A stretch of DNA of 32,185 nucleotides from Methylophilaceae bacterium UBA7525. Its GTDB lineage: Bacteria; Pseudomonadota; Gammaproteobacteria; Burkholderiales; Methylophilaceae. The stretch covers positions 18,236 to 50,420 of the forward strand of contig DLMX01000052.1 in assembly GCA_002479405.1 (NCBI GenBank), read 5' to 3'. The position numbers and the translations under genes were made by a program. Of this stretch, positions 1 to 6,690 are shown piece by piece. Every line of letters begins with the position of its first letter. The first letter of the stretch is position 1. The notes under the pieces were generated by a model. That model worked only from the letters and a program-made list of their open reading frames with translations, was not told the origin of the DNA and searched no databases.

Positions 1-474
1 CGTTGGGCACCATCCTGTTATGGCGATCAGCCCTGGCGTTTCATCGTCTGGGACAGGAATGCCGATGCCGCTGCCTGGCAGCAGGCCTTCGATTGTCTGG
101 TACCCGGCAATCAGGCCTGGGTCAAGGATGCTCCGGTGCTGCTGCTGATCGCCGCCGACAGCCTGTTCAATCACAATGGCGCCGAAAACCGCTGGGGCCA
201 GTATGACACCGGTGCCGCAGCAGAGAATCTGTGTCTGCAGGCCGCCGGCATGGGTCTGATGGCGCACCAGATGGGCGGTTTTGATCAGGCAAAGGCACGC
301 GCCGCATTCTCGGTCCCTGAACAATTCAGTCTGATGGCGATGATCTCGGTCGGCTACCCCGCAGATATCTCAACACTGAGTGGTGATGCGCTGGAGCGTG
401 AAATGGCAGCGCGTGTACGCCGGCCGTTGGGCGAACTGTTCTTCAGCAAGACCTGGGGTAAACCGGCGGCCTGA
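1..474 (+). CDS. Nitroreductase family protein (5' end missing)
   Basis: The reading frame is open from base 1 and stops at TGA 472-474, so only the C-terminal 157 residues are present. The visible start, RWAPSCYGDQPWRF, matches the FMN-binding segment typical of nitroreductases (usually RxAPSxxNxQPWRF), and the later stretches AAAENLCLQAAGMGL and ISVGYPAD are the usual conserved dimer/FMN segments of the family. Members are cytoplasmic flavoproteins that use NAD(P)H to reduce nitro compounds, quinones or flavins; the natural substrate cannot be told from sequence. A Cys replaces the more common Ser in the APS(S/C)Y motif. A short hairpin and T-run follow the stop, so it probably ends its own transcript before the thioredoxin-like gene 61 bases downstream. 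Confidence 0.88.
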   Translation, partial: RWAPSCYGDQPWRFIVWDRNADAAAWQQAFDCLVPGNQAWVKDAPVLLLIAADSLFNHNGAENRWGQYDTGAAAENLCLQAAGMGLMAHQMGGFDQAKARAAFSVPEQFSLMAMISVGYPADISTLSGDALEREMAARVRRPLGELFFSKTWGKPAA

Positions 475-487
475 TTATGGCGAAATC

Positions 488-513
488 CCGGCATCTGCTA
501 GAATGCCGGTTTT
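488..513 (+). terminator. Short hairpin with T-run after nitroreductase
   Basis: CCGGCAT (488-494) pairs perfectly with ATGCCGG (503-509) across an 8-nt loop and is followed by TTTT (510-513). It looks like a weak intrinsic terminator for the nitroreductase gene. The loop and right arm also contain TAGAAT (499-504), a plausible -10 box for the downstream thioredoxin-like gene, but no good -35 box lies 16-18 bases upstream. Confidence 0.5.
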
Positions 514-535
514 ACAGCTAACAGAGAGATGAATC

Positions 536-910
536 ATGGCGGTTTTGCAACTTACCAAGGAAAACTTCAAGGACACTATCGTCAATAACGATTTCGTGAT
601 TGTCGATTTCTGGGCGCCATGGTGCGAACCCTGTGTCGCGTTCACGCCGGTGTTCGAGGCTGCGGCGGAAAAGAATCCGGATATTGTTTTCGGTATGGTC
701 AACACCGAAACCGATCCTGAAATCAGCGAGTATTTCGAGATCAAGCAGATCCCAGGCATCCTCTTCGTGCGTGAGCAGGCTGCCATCCACGCGCAGGTCG
801 GCGAGATCGGTGCTCCTGCGCTGGACAAGATCATTGAATGGGCGCGTGAGAAGGATCTGACTACCGTGCGTGAGTATTATGCAGAACAGGCAGCCAAGGC
901 GCAGAACTGA
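536..910 (+). CDS. Thioredoxin family protein with WCEPC active site
   Basis: A 124-residue cytoplasmic thioredoxin-fold protein with no signal peptide. The active site is W29-C30-E31-P32-C33 instead of the canonical WCGPC, and the cis-proline loop reads QIPGILF (P73) where classical thioredoxins have a Thr after the Pro. The strand before the active site (VIVDFWAPW) is classical. A tail of about 20 residues after the fold (LTTVREYYAEQAAKAQN) is longer than in Trx1. The start ATG at 536 has a GAGAGATGA ribosome-binding site just upstream. It probably acts as a dithiol/disulfide oxidoreductase, but the Glu between the cysteines should change the redox potential, so it may not be the general thioredoxin. 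It is transcribed alone and ends at a strong two-way terminator. Confidence 0.9.
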   Translation: MAVLQLTKENFKDTIVNNDFVIVDFWAPWCEPCVAFTPVFEAAAEKNPDIVFGMVNTETDPEISEYFEIKQIPGILFVREQAAIHAQVGEIGAPALDKIIEWAREKDLTTVREYYAEQAAKAQN

Positions 911-922
911 GATGCCGTAGCC

Positions 923-967
923 ATGAGCGATAAAAAAGCCGCTTGATGCGGCTTTTTTATCGCTCAT
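923..967. terminator. Perfect 20-bp bidirectional terminator
   Basis: Bases 923-942 and 948-967 are perfect reverse complements around the 5-nt loop TTGAT. The stem holds AAAAAAGCCGC on one side and GCGGCTTTTTT on the other, so each strand gives a GC-rich stem flanked by a U-run. It lies between the convergent thioredoxin-like gene (+) and the DUF6868 gene (-) and should terminate both. Confidence 0.93.
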
Positions 968-980
968 CGCTGGCGGGTTG

Positions 981-1223
981 TCAAATGAGCAGGCAAAGTG
1001 CCAGCAGGGGTGTCAGGTTCAGGAGCAGGATACCGATCTTGTAGACCGCCATTCCTGCATAGTGGACGGTATCGAATGTCTGTATGGTCATGTTGAACCA
1101 GCGCGTATGCAGACGATAGATCCAGTCGTGGGCAAACAGCAGGACGCCGAACCAGATAAGCAAAATCAGATAATTGATGAGCAGGCTGTATAACAGCAGG
1201 TCGTGAATCAGCTCGATATTCAT
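981..1223 (-). CDS. DUF6868 family small membrane protein
   Basis: An 80-residue protein with two hydrophobic helices (about residues 7-30 and 58-80) and the conserved middle segment FAHDWIYRLHTRWF followed by FDTVHYAGMAVYKIGIL. This pattern agrees with my recollection of the DUF6868 inner-membrane family; the function is unknown. The ATG at 1221-1223 has a strong AAGGAGGAGG ribosome-binding site about nine bases upstream. It is the last gene of the surE-pcm-nlpD block on the minus strand, 27 nt after the preceding small membrane protein gene, and ends next to the two-way terminator at 923-967. Confidence 0.8.
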   Translation of the reverse strand: MNIELIHDLLLYSLLINYLILLIWFGVLLFAHDWIYRLHTRWFNMTIQTFDTVHYAGMAVYKIGILLLNLTPLLALCLLI

Positions 1224-1250
1224 GATGGGTCCTCCTCCTTCTTCAATGAC

Positions 1251-1589
1251 TTACAGTGAACCGGTGGTGATCAGCCGGTAAAGAAAGAATGCACCAATCG
1301 CCATCATGGCGTAGAGCGGAATGTCGCCGCGTTTGGTTGCATTGCCGTCCGGTGCAGAATTTATCCAGCGCCAGAACAGATATAGCACGAATGCCAGGAC
1401 AACTGCGCTGACCAATCCCCCCGTCGAACTGAGCAGACTCTTCAGCCATTGCTTCAACAGGCCGTTCTCACGAAAGATTTCATAGGCAATGCCGATGATG
1501 CCCAACAGCATCAACCCCATACGGCCCAAGGCGAGCATGGTTTCAAGCAGGGAGTCCGGTTTTTTGTCACCGTAATTATCTTTGGCCAT
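1251..1589 (-). CDS. Small hypothetical inner-membrane protein
   Basis: A 112-residue protein I do not recognise. It has a charged N-terminus (MAKDNYGDKKPDS) followed by three likely membrane helices at about residues 20-42, 58-76 and 91-108. There is no signal cleavage site and no catalytic motif. The ATG at 1587-1589 follows a GGAAAATCGAG segment that can serve as ribosome-binding site. It lies 33 nt downstream of nlpD and 27 nt upstream of the DUF6868 gene on the same strand, so it is probably cotranscribed with the surE-pcm-nlpD genes. The neighbourhood suggests an envelope-related role, but that is only inference from context. Confidence 0.7.
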   Translation of the reverse strand: MAKDNYGDKKPDSLLETMLALGRMGLMLLGIIGIAYEIFRENGLLKQWLKSLLSSTGGLVSAVVLAFVLYLFWRWINSAPDGNATKRGDIPLYAMMAIGAFFLYRLITTGSL

Positions 1590-1622
1590 CTCGATTTTCC
1601 GTATGTTTGTACAGCAGGTAGT

Positions 1623-2633
1623 TTATCCCGGATTGGCGGGCAGGAAGTCAGCCGGATTGACGGATTTGCCCTGACGGCGAATCTCGAAATGCAGTTTGAC
1701 GCGATCGGCATCGGTGTCGCCCATTTCGGCGATTTTTTGACCGCGTGCAACTGCCTGGCCTTCTTTGACGAGAATCTTGCTGTTGTGCGCATAGACTGAA
1801 AGAAACTCGTCATTGTGCTTGACGATGACCAGTCTGCCATAACCACGCAGATCTGAGCCGCTGTAGATGACCTTGCCGGGGGCTGCGGCCAGAATCGATT
1901 GTCCGGCGCTGCCACCGATATCAATGCCTTTGGCGTTGCCACCTTCGTTAAAGCCAGCCAGCAGTTTGCCGTTGGTCGGCCATGCCCAGGTAATGCCGGC
2001 ACTAGTTGCTGTGGCTGTTGGAGGCTTGATTTCCTCTGTCCTGGCGGGTTCTGCCGCAGACGCTGGTGCAGCCTGCTGAGTGACCGGTGCTGGCGCAGAT
2101 GCTGGGGCTGGTGTAGTGGCGGGGGCGGTCTTGGTTTCTACGATGGGTGTATTCAAGGCCTGCTCACTGTAGGGCTCGCGTAAAGCGATGGGGCTGCTTA
2201 TCAGTGGGGCGCCTGCCGGAGCCGTTACAGTCTGCCCGCCGCTGCTTGCTGTCGAGCCTTCCGCCGAACTGTCTTCGATGACGCTGCTATCGACACTGCC
2301 CATATCCAGTGGTGTGATGACGACATCGCTGCTGTCAGCCTCGGCTGCCGGCGCAGGGGGAGGACTGCCAGGTTTCAGTTTGAGCCGTTGACCGACATAG
2401 ATGGTATAAGGTGGGCTAATGTTGTTGGCGCGGGCGATTTCCTTGTAGTCGTAGCCATGTTCGAGGCCGATGCTGTATAGCGTATCGCCTTTCTTCACAG
2501 TGTAGAGGTCGGGACGCCAGTCCTTTTCGGCAGGCTTGGCAACGGGCATGCGATCGATGACAGGCGCCTTGGATGGAGGCGCGCAGCCGATGATGAGGGT
2601 GGAGACAAGAGCAAGACCGATATAACGTATCAA
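1623..2633 (-). CDS. nlpD: NlpD-like lipoprotein: LysM plus degenerate M23 (LytM) domain
   Basis: A 336-residue lipoprotein. Residues 1-16 are a short signal peptide ending in the lipobox LIIGC, with Cys17 as the lipidated residue. A LysM peptidoglycan-binding domain spans about 43-87, then a Pro/Ala/Thr-rich linker to about 210, then a LytM domain at about 215-330. The first zinc ligand of active M23 enzymes (His of HxxxD) is Ala234 here, while D238, H283 and H315 remain. This degeneracy fits NlpD, which activates the cell-division amidase AmiC at the outer membrane instead of cutting peptidoglycan itself. The start is TTG at 2631-2633: the frame is closed upstream by the pcm stop and no ATG or GTG lies between. 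AGGGG about 11 bases upstream may bind the ribosome. rpoS does not follow. Confidence 0.92.
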   Translation of the reverse strand: MIRYIGLALVSTLIIGCAPPSKAPVIDRMPVAKPAEKDWRPDLYTVKKGDTLYSIGLEHGYDYKEIARANNISPPYTIYVGQRLKLKPGSPPPAPAAEADSSDVVITPLDMGSVDSSVIEDSSAEGSTASSGGQTVTAPAGAPLISSPIALREPYSEQALNTPIVETKTAPATTPAPASAPAPVTQQAAPASAAEPARTEEIKPPTATATSAGITWAWPTNGKLLAGFNEGGNAKGIDIGGSAGQSILAAAPGKVIYSGSDLRGYGRLVIVKHNDEFLSVYAHNSKILVKEGQAVARGQKIAEMGDTDADRVKLHFEIRRQGKSVNPADFLPANPG

Positions 2634-2672
2634 ACCTGAAGATTCCCCTGCATAAAAATTAATGTGAATGCT

Positions 2673-3329
2673 TTAGCTGGTGCCGCCAAGCAATGGGACA
2701 AACTTGACGGCTTCGAGTTTAGTCTGCAGATATTCCGTTGGCGTGCGCTCGATCAGGTATAACGTCTGCTCTTCTGTCCCAACGGGAATGACCATGCGCC
2801 CGCCGATGGCCAGTTGTGTCAGCAGATCTTCCGGGATGTGACCGGATGCCGCCGTTACGATGATACCGTCGAATGGCGCCAGCTCCGGCAAACCCATGGT
2901 GCCGTCGGCATGTTTCAGTTTGATGTTGCGCATGCGTAGCTCGCGCAGGTTGCCGCGCGCCTTCATCAGCAAAGGGCTGATACGCTCCACCGAATAGACC
3001 TCTTTGACAAGTTTCGATAATACTGCGGTTTGATAACCGCAGCCGGTGCCGATTTCCAGTACCTTGCCCAGATTGCCATTGCCGCGCAGGATCTCGGTCA
3101 TGCGGGCGACGATATAGGGTTGCGAGATGGTCTGGCCGAAACCGATGGGCAGCGAGACATCCTCATAGGCGCGTGAGGACAATGCCTCATCGACGAAGAT
3201 ATGGCGCGGGATGGCGCCCATCGCCGCCAGCGTCACCTCGTCCCGGATCCCTTGTTCACGCAGGCGCGACAGCATGCGGCTCCGTGTCCGTTGCGAAGTC
3301 ATGCCGATACCACTCATTACCGGGCTCAT
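2673..3329 (-). CDS. pcm: Protein-L-isoaspartate O-methyltransferase
   Basis: A 218-residue SAM-dependent methyltransferase that methylates L-isoaspartyl residues in damaged proteins, starting their repair in the cytoplasm. Visible family marks are PRHIFVDEAL (41-50), the substrate-binding segment IGFGQTISQPYIVARMTEIL (62-81), and the SAM-binding motif VLEIGTGCGYQTAVL (about 90-104). It sits 48 nt after surE and 39 nt before nlpD, the classic surE-pcm-nlpD order. The start is uncertain: ATG at 3327-3329 has only a weak ribosome site, whereas ATG at 3300-3302 (MTSQRTRSRM) has GAGTGG upstream and gives the N-terminus more usual for Pcm. Confidence 0.96.
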   Translation of the reverse strand: MSPVMSGIGMTSQRTRSRMLSRLREQGIRDEVTLAAMGAIPRHIFVDEALSSRAYEDVSLPIGFGQTISQPYIVARMTEILRGNGNLGKVLEIGTGCGYQTAVLSKLVKEVYSVERISPLLMKARGNLRELRMRNIKLKHADGTMGLPELAPFDGIIVTAASGHIPEDLLTQLAIGGRMVIPVGTEEQTLYLIERTPTEYLQTKLEAVKFVPLLGGTS

Positions 3330-3377
3330 ATACTTTGCTCTGCCATTTTCATATTCTGATTCTTTTGCCCGGATCTG

Positions 3378-4121
3378 TTAAACGCCCAGCCATTGGCCGA
3401 TCTGGTCGATCTGCCTGTGCTGGGTAAGGTCAACCTGCAACGGCGTGATCGAAACCTGTTCTGCCGCAACCGCATAGAAGTCCGTGCCTGCTCCGGCGTC
3501 CTGGGCATTGCCTGCAGCGCCCACCCAGTAGACGGTCTCGCCTCTCGGGGTGTTGGTCTTGATCACCGGTTCTGCCTTGTGGCGCTTACCCAGCCGTGTC
3601 ACAGCCATGCCATGCAGTTCGTCATAGGGGATATCCGGCACATTGATGTTGAGCAACAACGGCGGCGGCAGGCCGGTTTTTTCATAACGTTTGACCAGGT
3701 CGACCATGACGCGAGCCGCTGTTTCGAAATACTGTGCGTTGTGGCGTGACATGGAGACGGCAAAAGACGGAATGTCGAGCAGATAACCTTCCATGGCGGC
3801 TGCGACGGTGCCGGAATAGATCGTGTCGTCACCCATATTGGCGCCATCGTTGATGCCTGAGATGACCATATCCGGCAATTCGCTCAGGAGGCCGGTGACG
3901 GCCAGATGCACGCAGTCGGTCGGTGTGCCGTTGACGTAATAAGTGCCGCTGCTGGTCTGGCGGACGGTGAGCGGGCGATCCAGGGTCAGGGAGTTACTGG
4001 CGCCGCTACGGTTGCGCTCCGGCGCCACCACCATGATATCGGCAATCTCGGAAAGATGTTCTGCCAGGATGTTGAGACCGGGCGCGAAATAGCCGTCATC
4101 ATTGGAAAGAAGGATACGCAT
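3378..4121 (-). CDS. surE: 5'/3'-nucleotidase SurE
   Basis: A 247-residue metal-dependent nucleoside monophosphate phosphatase of stationary-phase survival. The N-terminus MRILLSNDDG contains the metal-binding Asp pair D8/D9; S39 in PERNRSGASNS and the Asn in SGINDGANMGDDT complete the known SurE metal site. The length is normal for the family. It is the first gene of the surE-pcm-nlpD block. The ATG at 4119-4121 has no purine-rich ribosome-binding site; instead a TATAAT box ends only six bases upstream (see the promoter entry), which points to leaderless translation from its own promoter. The upstream DUF2069 gene ends 48 nt away on the same strand, so readthrough mRNA could also supply it. 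Confidence 0.97.
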   Translation of the reverse strand: MRILLSNDDGYFAPGLNILAEHLSEIADIMVVAPERNRSGASNSLTLDRPLTVRQTSSGTYYVNGTPTDCVHLAVTGLLSELPDMVISGINDGANMGDDTIYSGTVAAAMEGYLLDIPSFAVSMSRHNAQYFETAARVMVDLVKRYEKTGLPPPLLLNINVPDIPYDELHGMAVTRLGKRHKAEPVIKTNTPRGETVYWVGAAGNAQDAGAGTDFYAVAAEQVSITPLQVDLTQHRQIDQIGQWLGV

Positions 4122-4127
4122 GCGCCG

Positions 4128-4156
4128 ATTATAACCGAGTCGTGCACAAGTTTTAA
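4128..4156 (-). promoter_or_regulatory. Putative sigma70 promoter abutting surE start
   Basis: On the minus strand TTAAAA (4156-4151) is followed, after 17 bases, by a perfect TATAAT (4133-4128). The surE ATG begins six bases later, so transcription would be expected to start at or within a base or two of the A of the ATG. The -35 box matches TTGACA at only four of six positions. Confidence 0.6.
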
Positions 4157-4169
4157 TGCGAGAAATACA

Positions 4170-4523
4170 TCAGGCCCGATGATTACCGGTCAGTCTCGCA
4201 TAAAAAATCGCGCAGAAAAAGAAAATCACGGTGAGCAGGACTTCAAGCAAGGCCAGCTGCGCCGACAGTCCTGCATCCGACCATGCCCTGACCACGCCTT
4301 CTGTGAAGTAAAGCAGGATGAACATGGATGCCCACTGATAGGTGTAGCGTTTGCCGCGCAGGATGCCGAACAGCGGCAGCAGTAGCGGCACGGCCTTGAG
4401 GATGAGCATGGAGCCTTCCGGCCGCAACGGCGCCAGCCAGCCTTCCCATGCGAGGCAGAGCAGGATGAGGGTGATCAAGGTGACACTGGCGCCGATGCGG
4501 AGTGCGGATTTCATGTGCGGCAT
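4170..4523 (-). CDS. DUF2069 inner-membrane protein
   Basis: A 117-residue protein with four predicted membrane helices (about residues 10-28, 38-54, 64-80, 88-110) and the conserved stretch GILRGKRYTYQWASMFILLYFTEGVVRAWSD, which is characteristic of the DUF2069 family of proteobacteria. The function is unknown. It overlaps the end of the HugZ-like gene by 13 nt, and an alternative start at the Met4 codon (MKSALRI) would shorten the overlap. It is the last gene of the overlapping operon NYN/OST-HTH - wrbA - hugZ-like - DUF2069; association of DUF2069 with wrbA is common in proteobacteria as far as I recall, but no joint role has been shown. Confidence 0.85.
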   Translation of the reverse strand: MPHMKSALRIGASVTLITLILLCLAWEGWLAPLRPEGSMLILKAVPLLLPLFGILRGKRYTYQWASMFILLYFTEGVVRAWSDAGLSAQLALLEVLLTVIFFFCAIFYARLTGNHRA

Positions 4524-5209
4524 GCCTTTGCCATTTCGACCAATGTGGCGCGTGCCTCCCCGGCATCATGGATGGATTGTGCAAAGTTGAAACGCAGAAT
4601 CTGTGCGTCAGCCCGCAGGTCGAAGCCGTCGCTGTCTATGCCTGTCATCTCGATCTGCTGCGGTGTGATGCCGTGAAACTGCTGGCAGTAGTTTTTCATG
4701 TTGGTCTGGTGGTCCTGGTTCATGTGTTCGATGATGCCCGCTTCCTGTGCAATCAATGGGGTGCGCGGCGATCTGAATTCGGCACCATCGATCCATCCCA
4801 TGCTGCCGAAGCCGGCGATGTAACGCGCATGCTGAATCTGCAGCCGGTAAAAGAGGAAATCGTGCATGGCGAAGTATTGCGCGGCTTGCGGAAAATAACG
4901 CAGATAGCGCGCCTTCAGCAATTCGTCCTGTTTGTCGGTTTGCTCAGCCACACCAAGTAGCGTCAGGCGGGCATTGGCCTGCAGGTCCTCGGCACCGGCG
5001 AACACCAGCAGCGAAACCTTGCAATCGGCCATGATGTTCTTCGTGTGTTCTGCGATTGTACTGATCAGCAGCAGCGGCTGACCGTCGTGATCGAGCACGA
5101 AAGGGGCGACGGAACCGAACGGATAGCCGGGAAATTTTACCGAGTTGGTGCACAGCATGCCGCTATGCGTGCTGCGCAGGAACTGCCTTGCTTCAATGGT
5201 CAGTGACAT
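4511..5209 (-). CDS. HugZ-like heme-utilisation / PNPOx-fold protein with DUF2470 domain
   Basis: A 232-residue protein. The first 150 residues form a pyridoxamine-phosphate-oxidase-like split barrel (RQFLRSTHSGMLCTNSVKFPGYPFGSVAPFVLDHDGQPLLLIS near the N-terminus, then AEHTKNIMADCKVSLLVF and ARLTLLG). The C-terminal part from about residue 150 is a DUF2470 domain with the signature EHMNQDHQTNM and GIDSDGFDLRA. This two-domain layout is that of HugZ/HutZ-type proteins, some of which bind and degrade heme; others have no proven activity, so heme oxygenase function is inference. The start ATG (5209-5207) shares one base with the wrbA stop (TGATG), implying translational coupling, and its 3' end overlaps the DUF2069 gene by 13 nt. 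Confidence 0.85.
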   Translation of the reverse strand: MSLTIEARQFLRSTHSGMLCTNSVKFPGYPFGSVAPFVLDHDGQPLLLISTIAEHTKNIMADCKVSLLVFAGAEDLQANARLTLLGVAEQTDKQDELLKARYLRYFPQAAQYFAMHDFLFYRLQIQHARYIAGFGSMGWIDGAEFRSPRTPLIAQEAGIIEHMNQDHQTNMKNYCQQFHGITPQQIEMTGIDSDGFDLRADAQILRFNFAQSIHDAGEARATLVEMAKACRT

Positions 5210-5802
5210 CAGGCAGCAAGTTTCAGTGCGGTGCGGGCCAGGCGTTTGCCCAGTGCGATGCAGAGCTTGCGTTCATCTTCCGTGATCGGCCGGTCATCTG
5301 CTGCACCGCCGATGTGGCTGGCGCCATAGGGCGTGCCGCCGCAAGCAGTCGAGCTCAGCTCCGGTTCGGAATAGGGCAGGCCGACCATCACCATACCGTG
5401 ATGCATGAGCGGCAGCATCATGGTGAGCAGGGTGGTTTCATTGCCGCCGTGCATGGAGCCGGTGGAAGTGAATACCGCTGCCGGTTTGTCGATTAGTGTG
5501 CCCTTCAGCCACTGGCCGACGGTGCCGTCGAGGAAGTACTTCATGGGTGCTGCCATGTTGCCGAAACGGGTCGGGCTGCCGAGCGCCAGGCCGATGCATT
5601 CCTCCAGATCCTTCAGTTCGGCATAAGGTGCGCCGCTCGTTGGGATATCCGGCTCGATCGCTTCGCAGTTCGCGGAGACTTTCGGCACGGTGCGGATGCG
5701 TGCCTTGACGCCGTCGACGCTATCGACACCGCGTGCGATGAGCTTCGCCATTTCGTGCACGGCACCGCCCTGGGAATAATAGAGAATCAGGATATCGTTC
5801 AT
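5209..5802 (-). CDS. wrbA: NAD(P)H:quinone oxidoreductase, WrbA flavodoxin family
   Basis: A 197-residue cytoplasmic flavodoxin-fold protein. The FMN-phosphate loop is LYYSQGGAVHEMA (8-20); GSPTRFGNMAAPMKYFLDGT and STGSMHGGNETTLLTMMLPLMHHGM are the WrbA signature loops around the flavin. WrbA proteins are tetrameric and reduce quinones by two electrons, avoiding semiquinone radicals. The length is typical. Its start overlaps the stop of the NYN/OST-HTH gene by four bases and its stop overlaps the start of the HugZ-like gene by one base, so the three are almost certainly translated from one mRNA. The context suggests a redox or heme-related stress unit, though this is inference. Confidence 0.93.
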   Translation of the reverse strand: MNDILILYYSQGGAVHEMAKLIARGVDSVDGVKARIRTVPKVSANCEAIEPDIPTSGAPYAELKDLEECIGLALGSPTRFGNMAAPMKYFLDGTVGQWLKGTLIDKPAAVFTSTGSMHGGNETTLLTMMLPLMHHGMVMVGLPYSEPELSSTACGGTPYGASHIGGAADDRPITEDERKLCIALGKRLARTALKLAA

Positions 5803-6596
5803 TTCTTGCGCTTGTCCTTGATACGTTGTTTCTGCGTGTCGACTTCGAACAGGCTGGTGGCCTTGATCAGGTCGCTGAATTTTGAGAAGCCGTAATTGCG
5901 CGAGTCGAATGCCGAGAAGTTCTTGACGATGTGCTTCTTCACTTCACCCATGTGCGCGAAACCGTCTTCGTCGGACAGGGCTTCGATCGCCGAGCGGATC
6001 AGGGAGACCAGTTTGGCATCCATCGCCAGTTCCTTGGAACTTTTGCGGCTGTCGGCTACCGGTTTTGCAGCCGTTTTTTTCCGGTCTGCGCCGGATTTTT
6101 CCGCGCTTTCCTCGGCGGGAGTGGCGGCGGGTTCCGTTTGCTTGTTCTGCGAGAGTATCTCGAAATACTTGAATTCGTTACAGGCTGCCTGCAGCGATTC
6201 GGGTGTCTTTTTCTCACCGAAGCCGTATACCAGCTTGCCGGATTCGCGGAAGCGTATCGCCAGCCGGGTGAAGTCGCTATCGCTGGAGACGATGCAGAAA
6301 CCGTCCAGCGGCGCCGTGTAGAGCAGGTCCATGGCATCGATGATCAGCGCGCTATCGGTGGCGTTCTTGCCCTTGGTGTTGGCGTACTGCTGGATGGGCT
6401 GGATGGCGTGCTTGGGCAGGATTTCCTTCCATTTGCTCATCTGGTTCTGGGTCCAGTCGCCGTAGATGCGACGGACACTGGCTTCGCCGAATTTGGAGAT
6501 TTCCTCGAACAGTTCATCGATAATGTCGATCACCTTGAAGGTATTGTCTGCATCGATCAGTACCGCAAGTCTTGGATTGTTGTTGTCAGTACTCAT
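5799..6596 (-). CDS. NYN-domain putative RNase with C-terminal OST-HTH/LOTUS domain
   Basis: A 265-residue protein with two domains. Residues 8-150 are an NYN (PIN-like) nuclease fold: the acidic positions D15 and D17 in AVLIDADNT, D81 in ATDSALIIDAMD, and D106/D108 in VSSDSDFTRLA make the expected metal site. A charged low-complexity linker (about 150-187, rich in Ala, Glu, Lys) leads to an OST-HTH (LOTUS) domain at about 188-258 (LIRSAIEALSDEDGFAHMGEVKKHI... NYGFSKFSDLIKA), a fold that binds RNA in other proteins. Known relatives are presumed endoribonucleases or RNA-handling factors; the substrate is unknown. It opens the operon with wrbA, the hugZ-like gene and DUF2069 (ATGA overlap with wrbA). 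AGGGG lies nine bases before the ATG. Confidence 0.88.
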   Translation of the reverse strand: MSTDNNNPRLAVLIDADNTFKVIDIIDELFEEISKFGEASVRRIYGDWTQNQMSKWKEILPKHAIQPIQQYANTKGKNATDSALIIDAMDLLYTAPLDGFCIVSSDSDFTRLAIRFRESGKLVYGFGEKKTPESLQAACNEFKYFEILSQNKQTEPAATPAEESAEKSGADRKKTAAKPVADSRKSSKELAMDAKLVSLIRSAIEALSDEDGFAHMGEVKKHIVKNFSAFDSRNYGFSKFSDLIKATSLFEVDTQKQRIKDKRKK

Positions 6597-6690
6597 TGAG
6601 ATATCCCCTGGAATCGGCAGTATTGTGAAGTGAGTCGAAGTGGGTTCAAACCGGCTTCGCTATCCGGCTTTACTACCCAATTCACCATGC

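Noticed and set aside
6597..6690. Hairpin or terminator between tamB and the NYN/OST-HTH operon
   Set aside because: Only a short direct repeat of CCGGCTT was found; there is no stem followed by a T-run.
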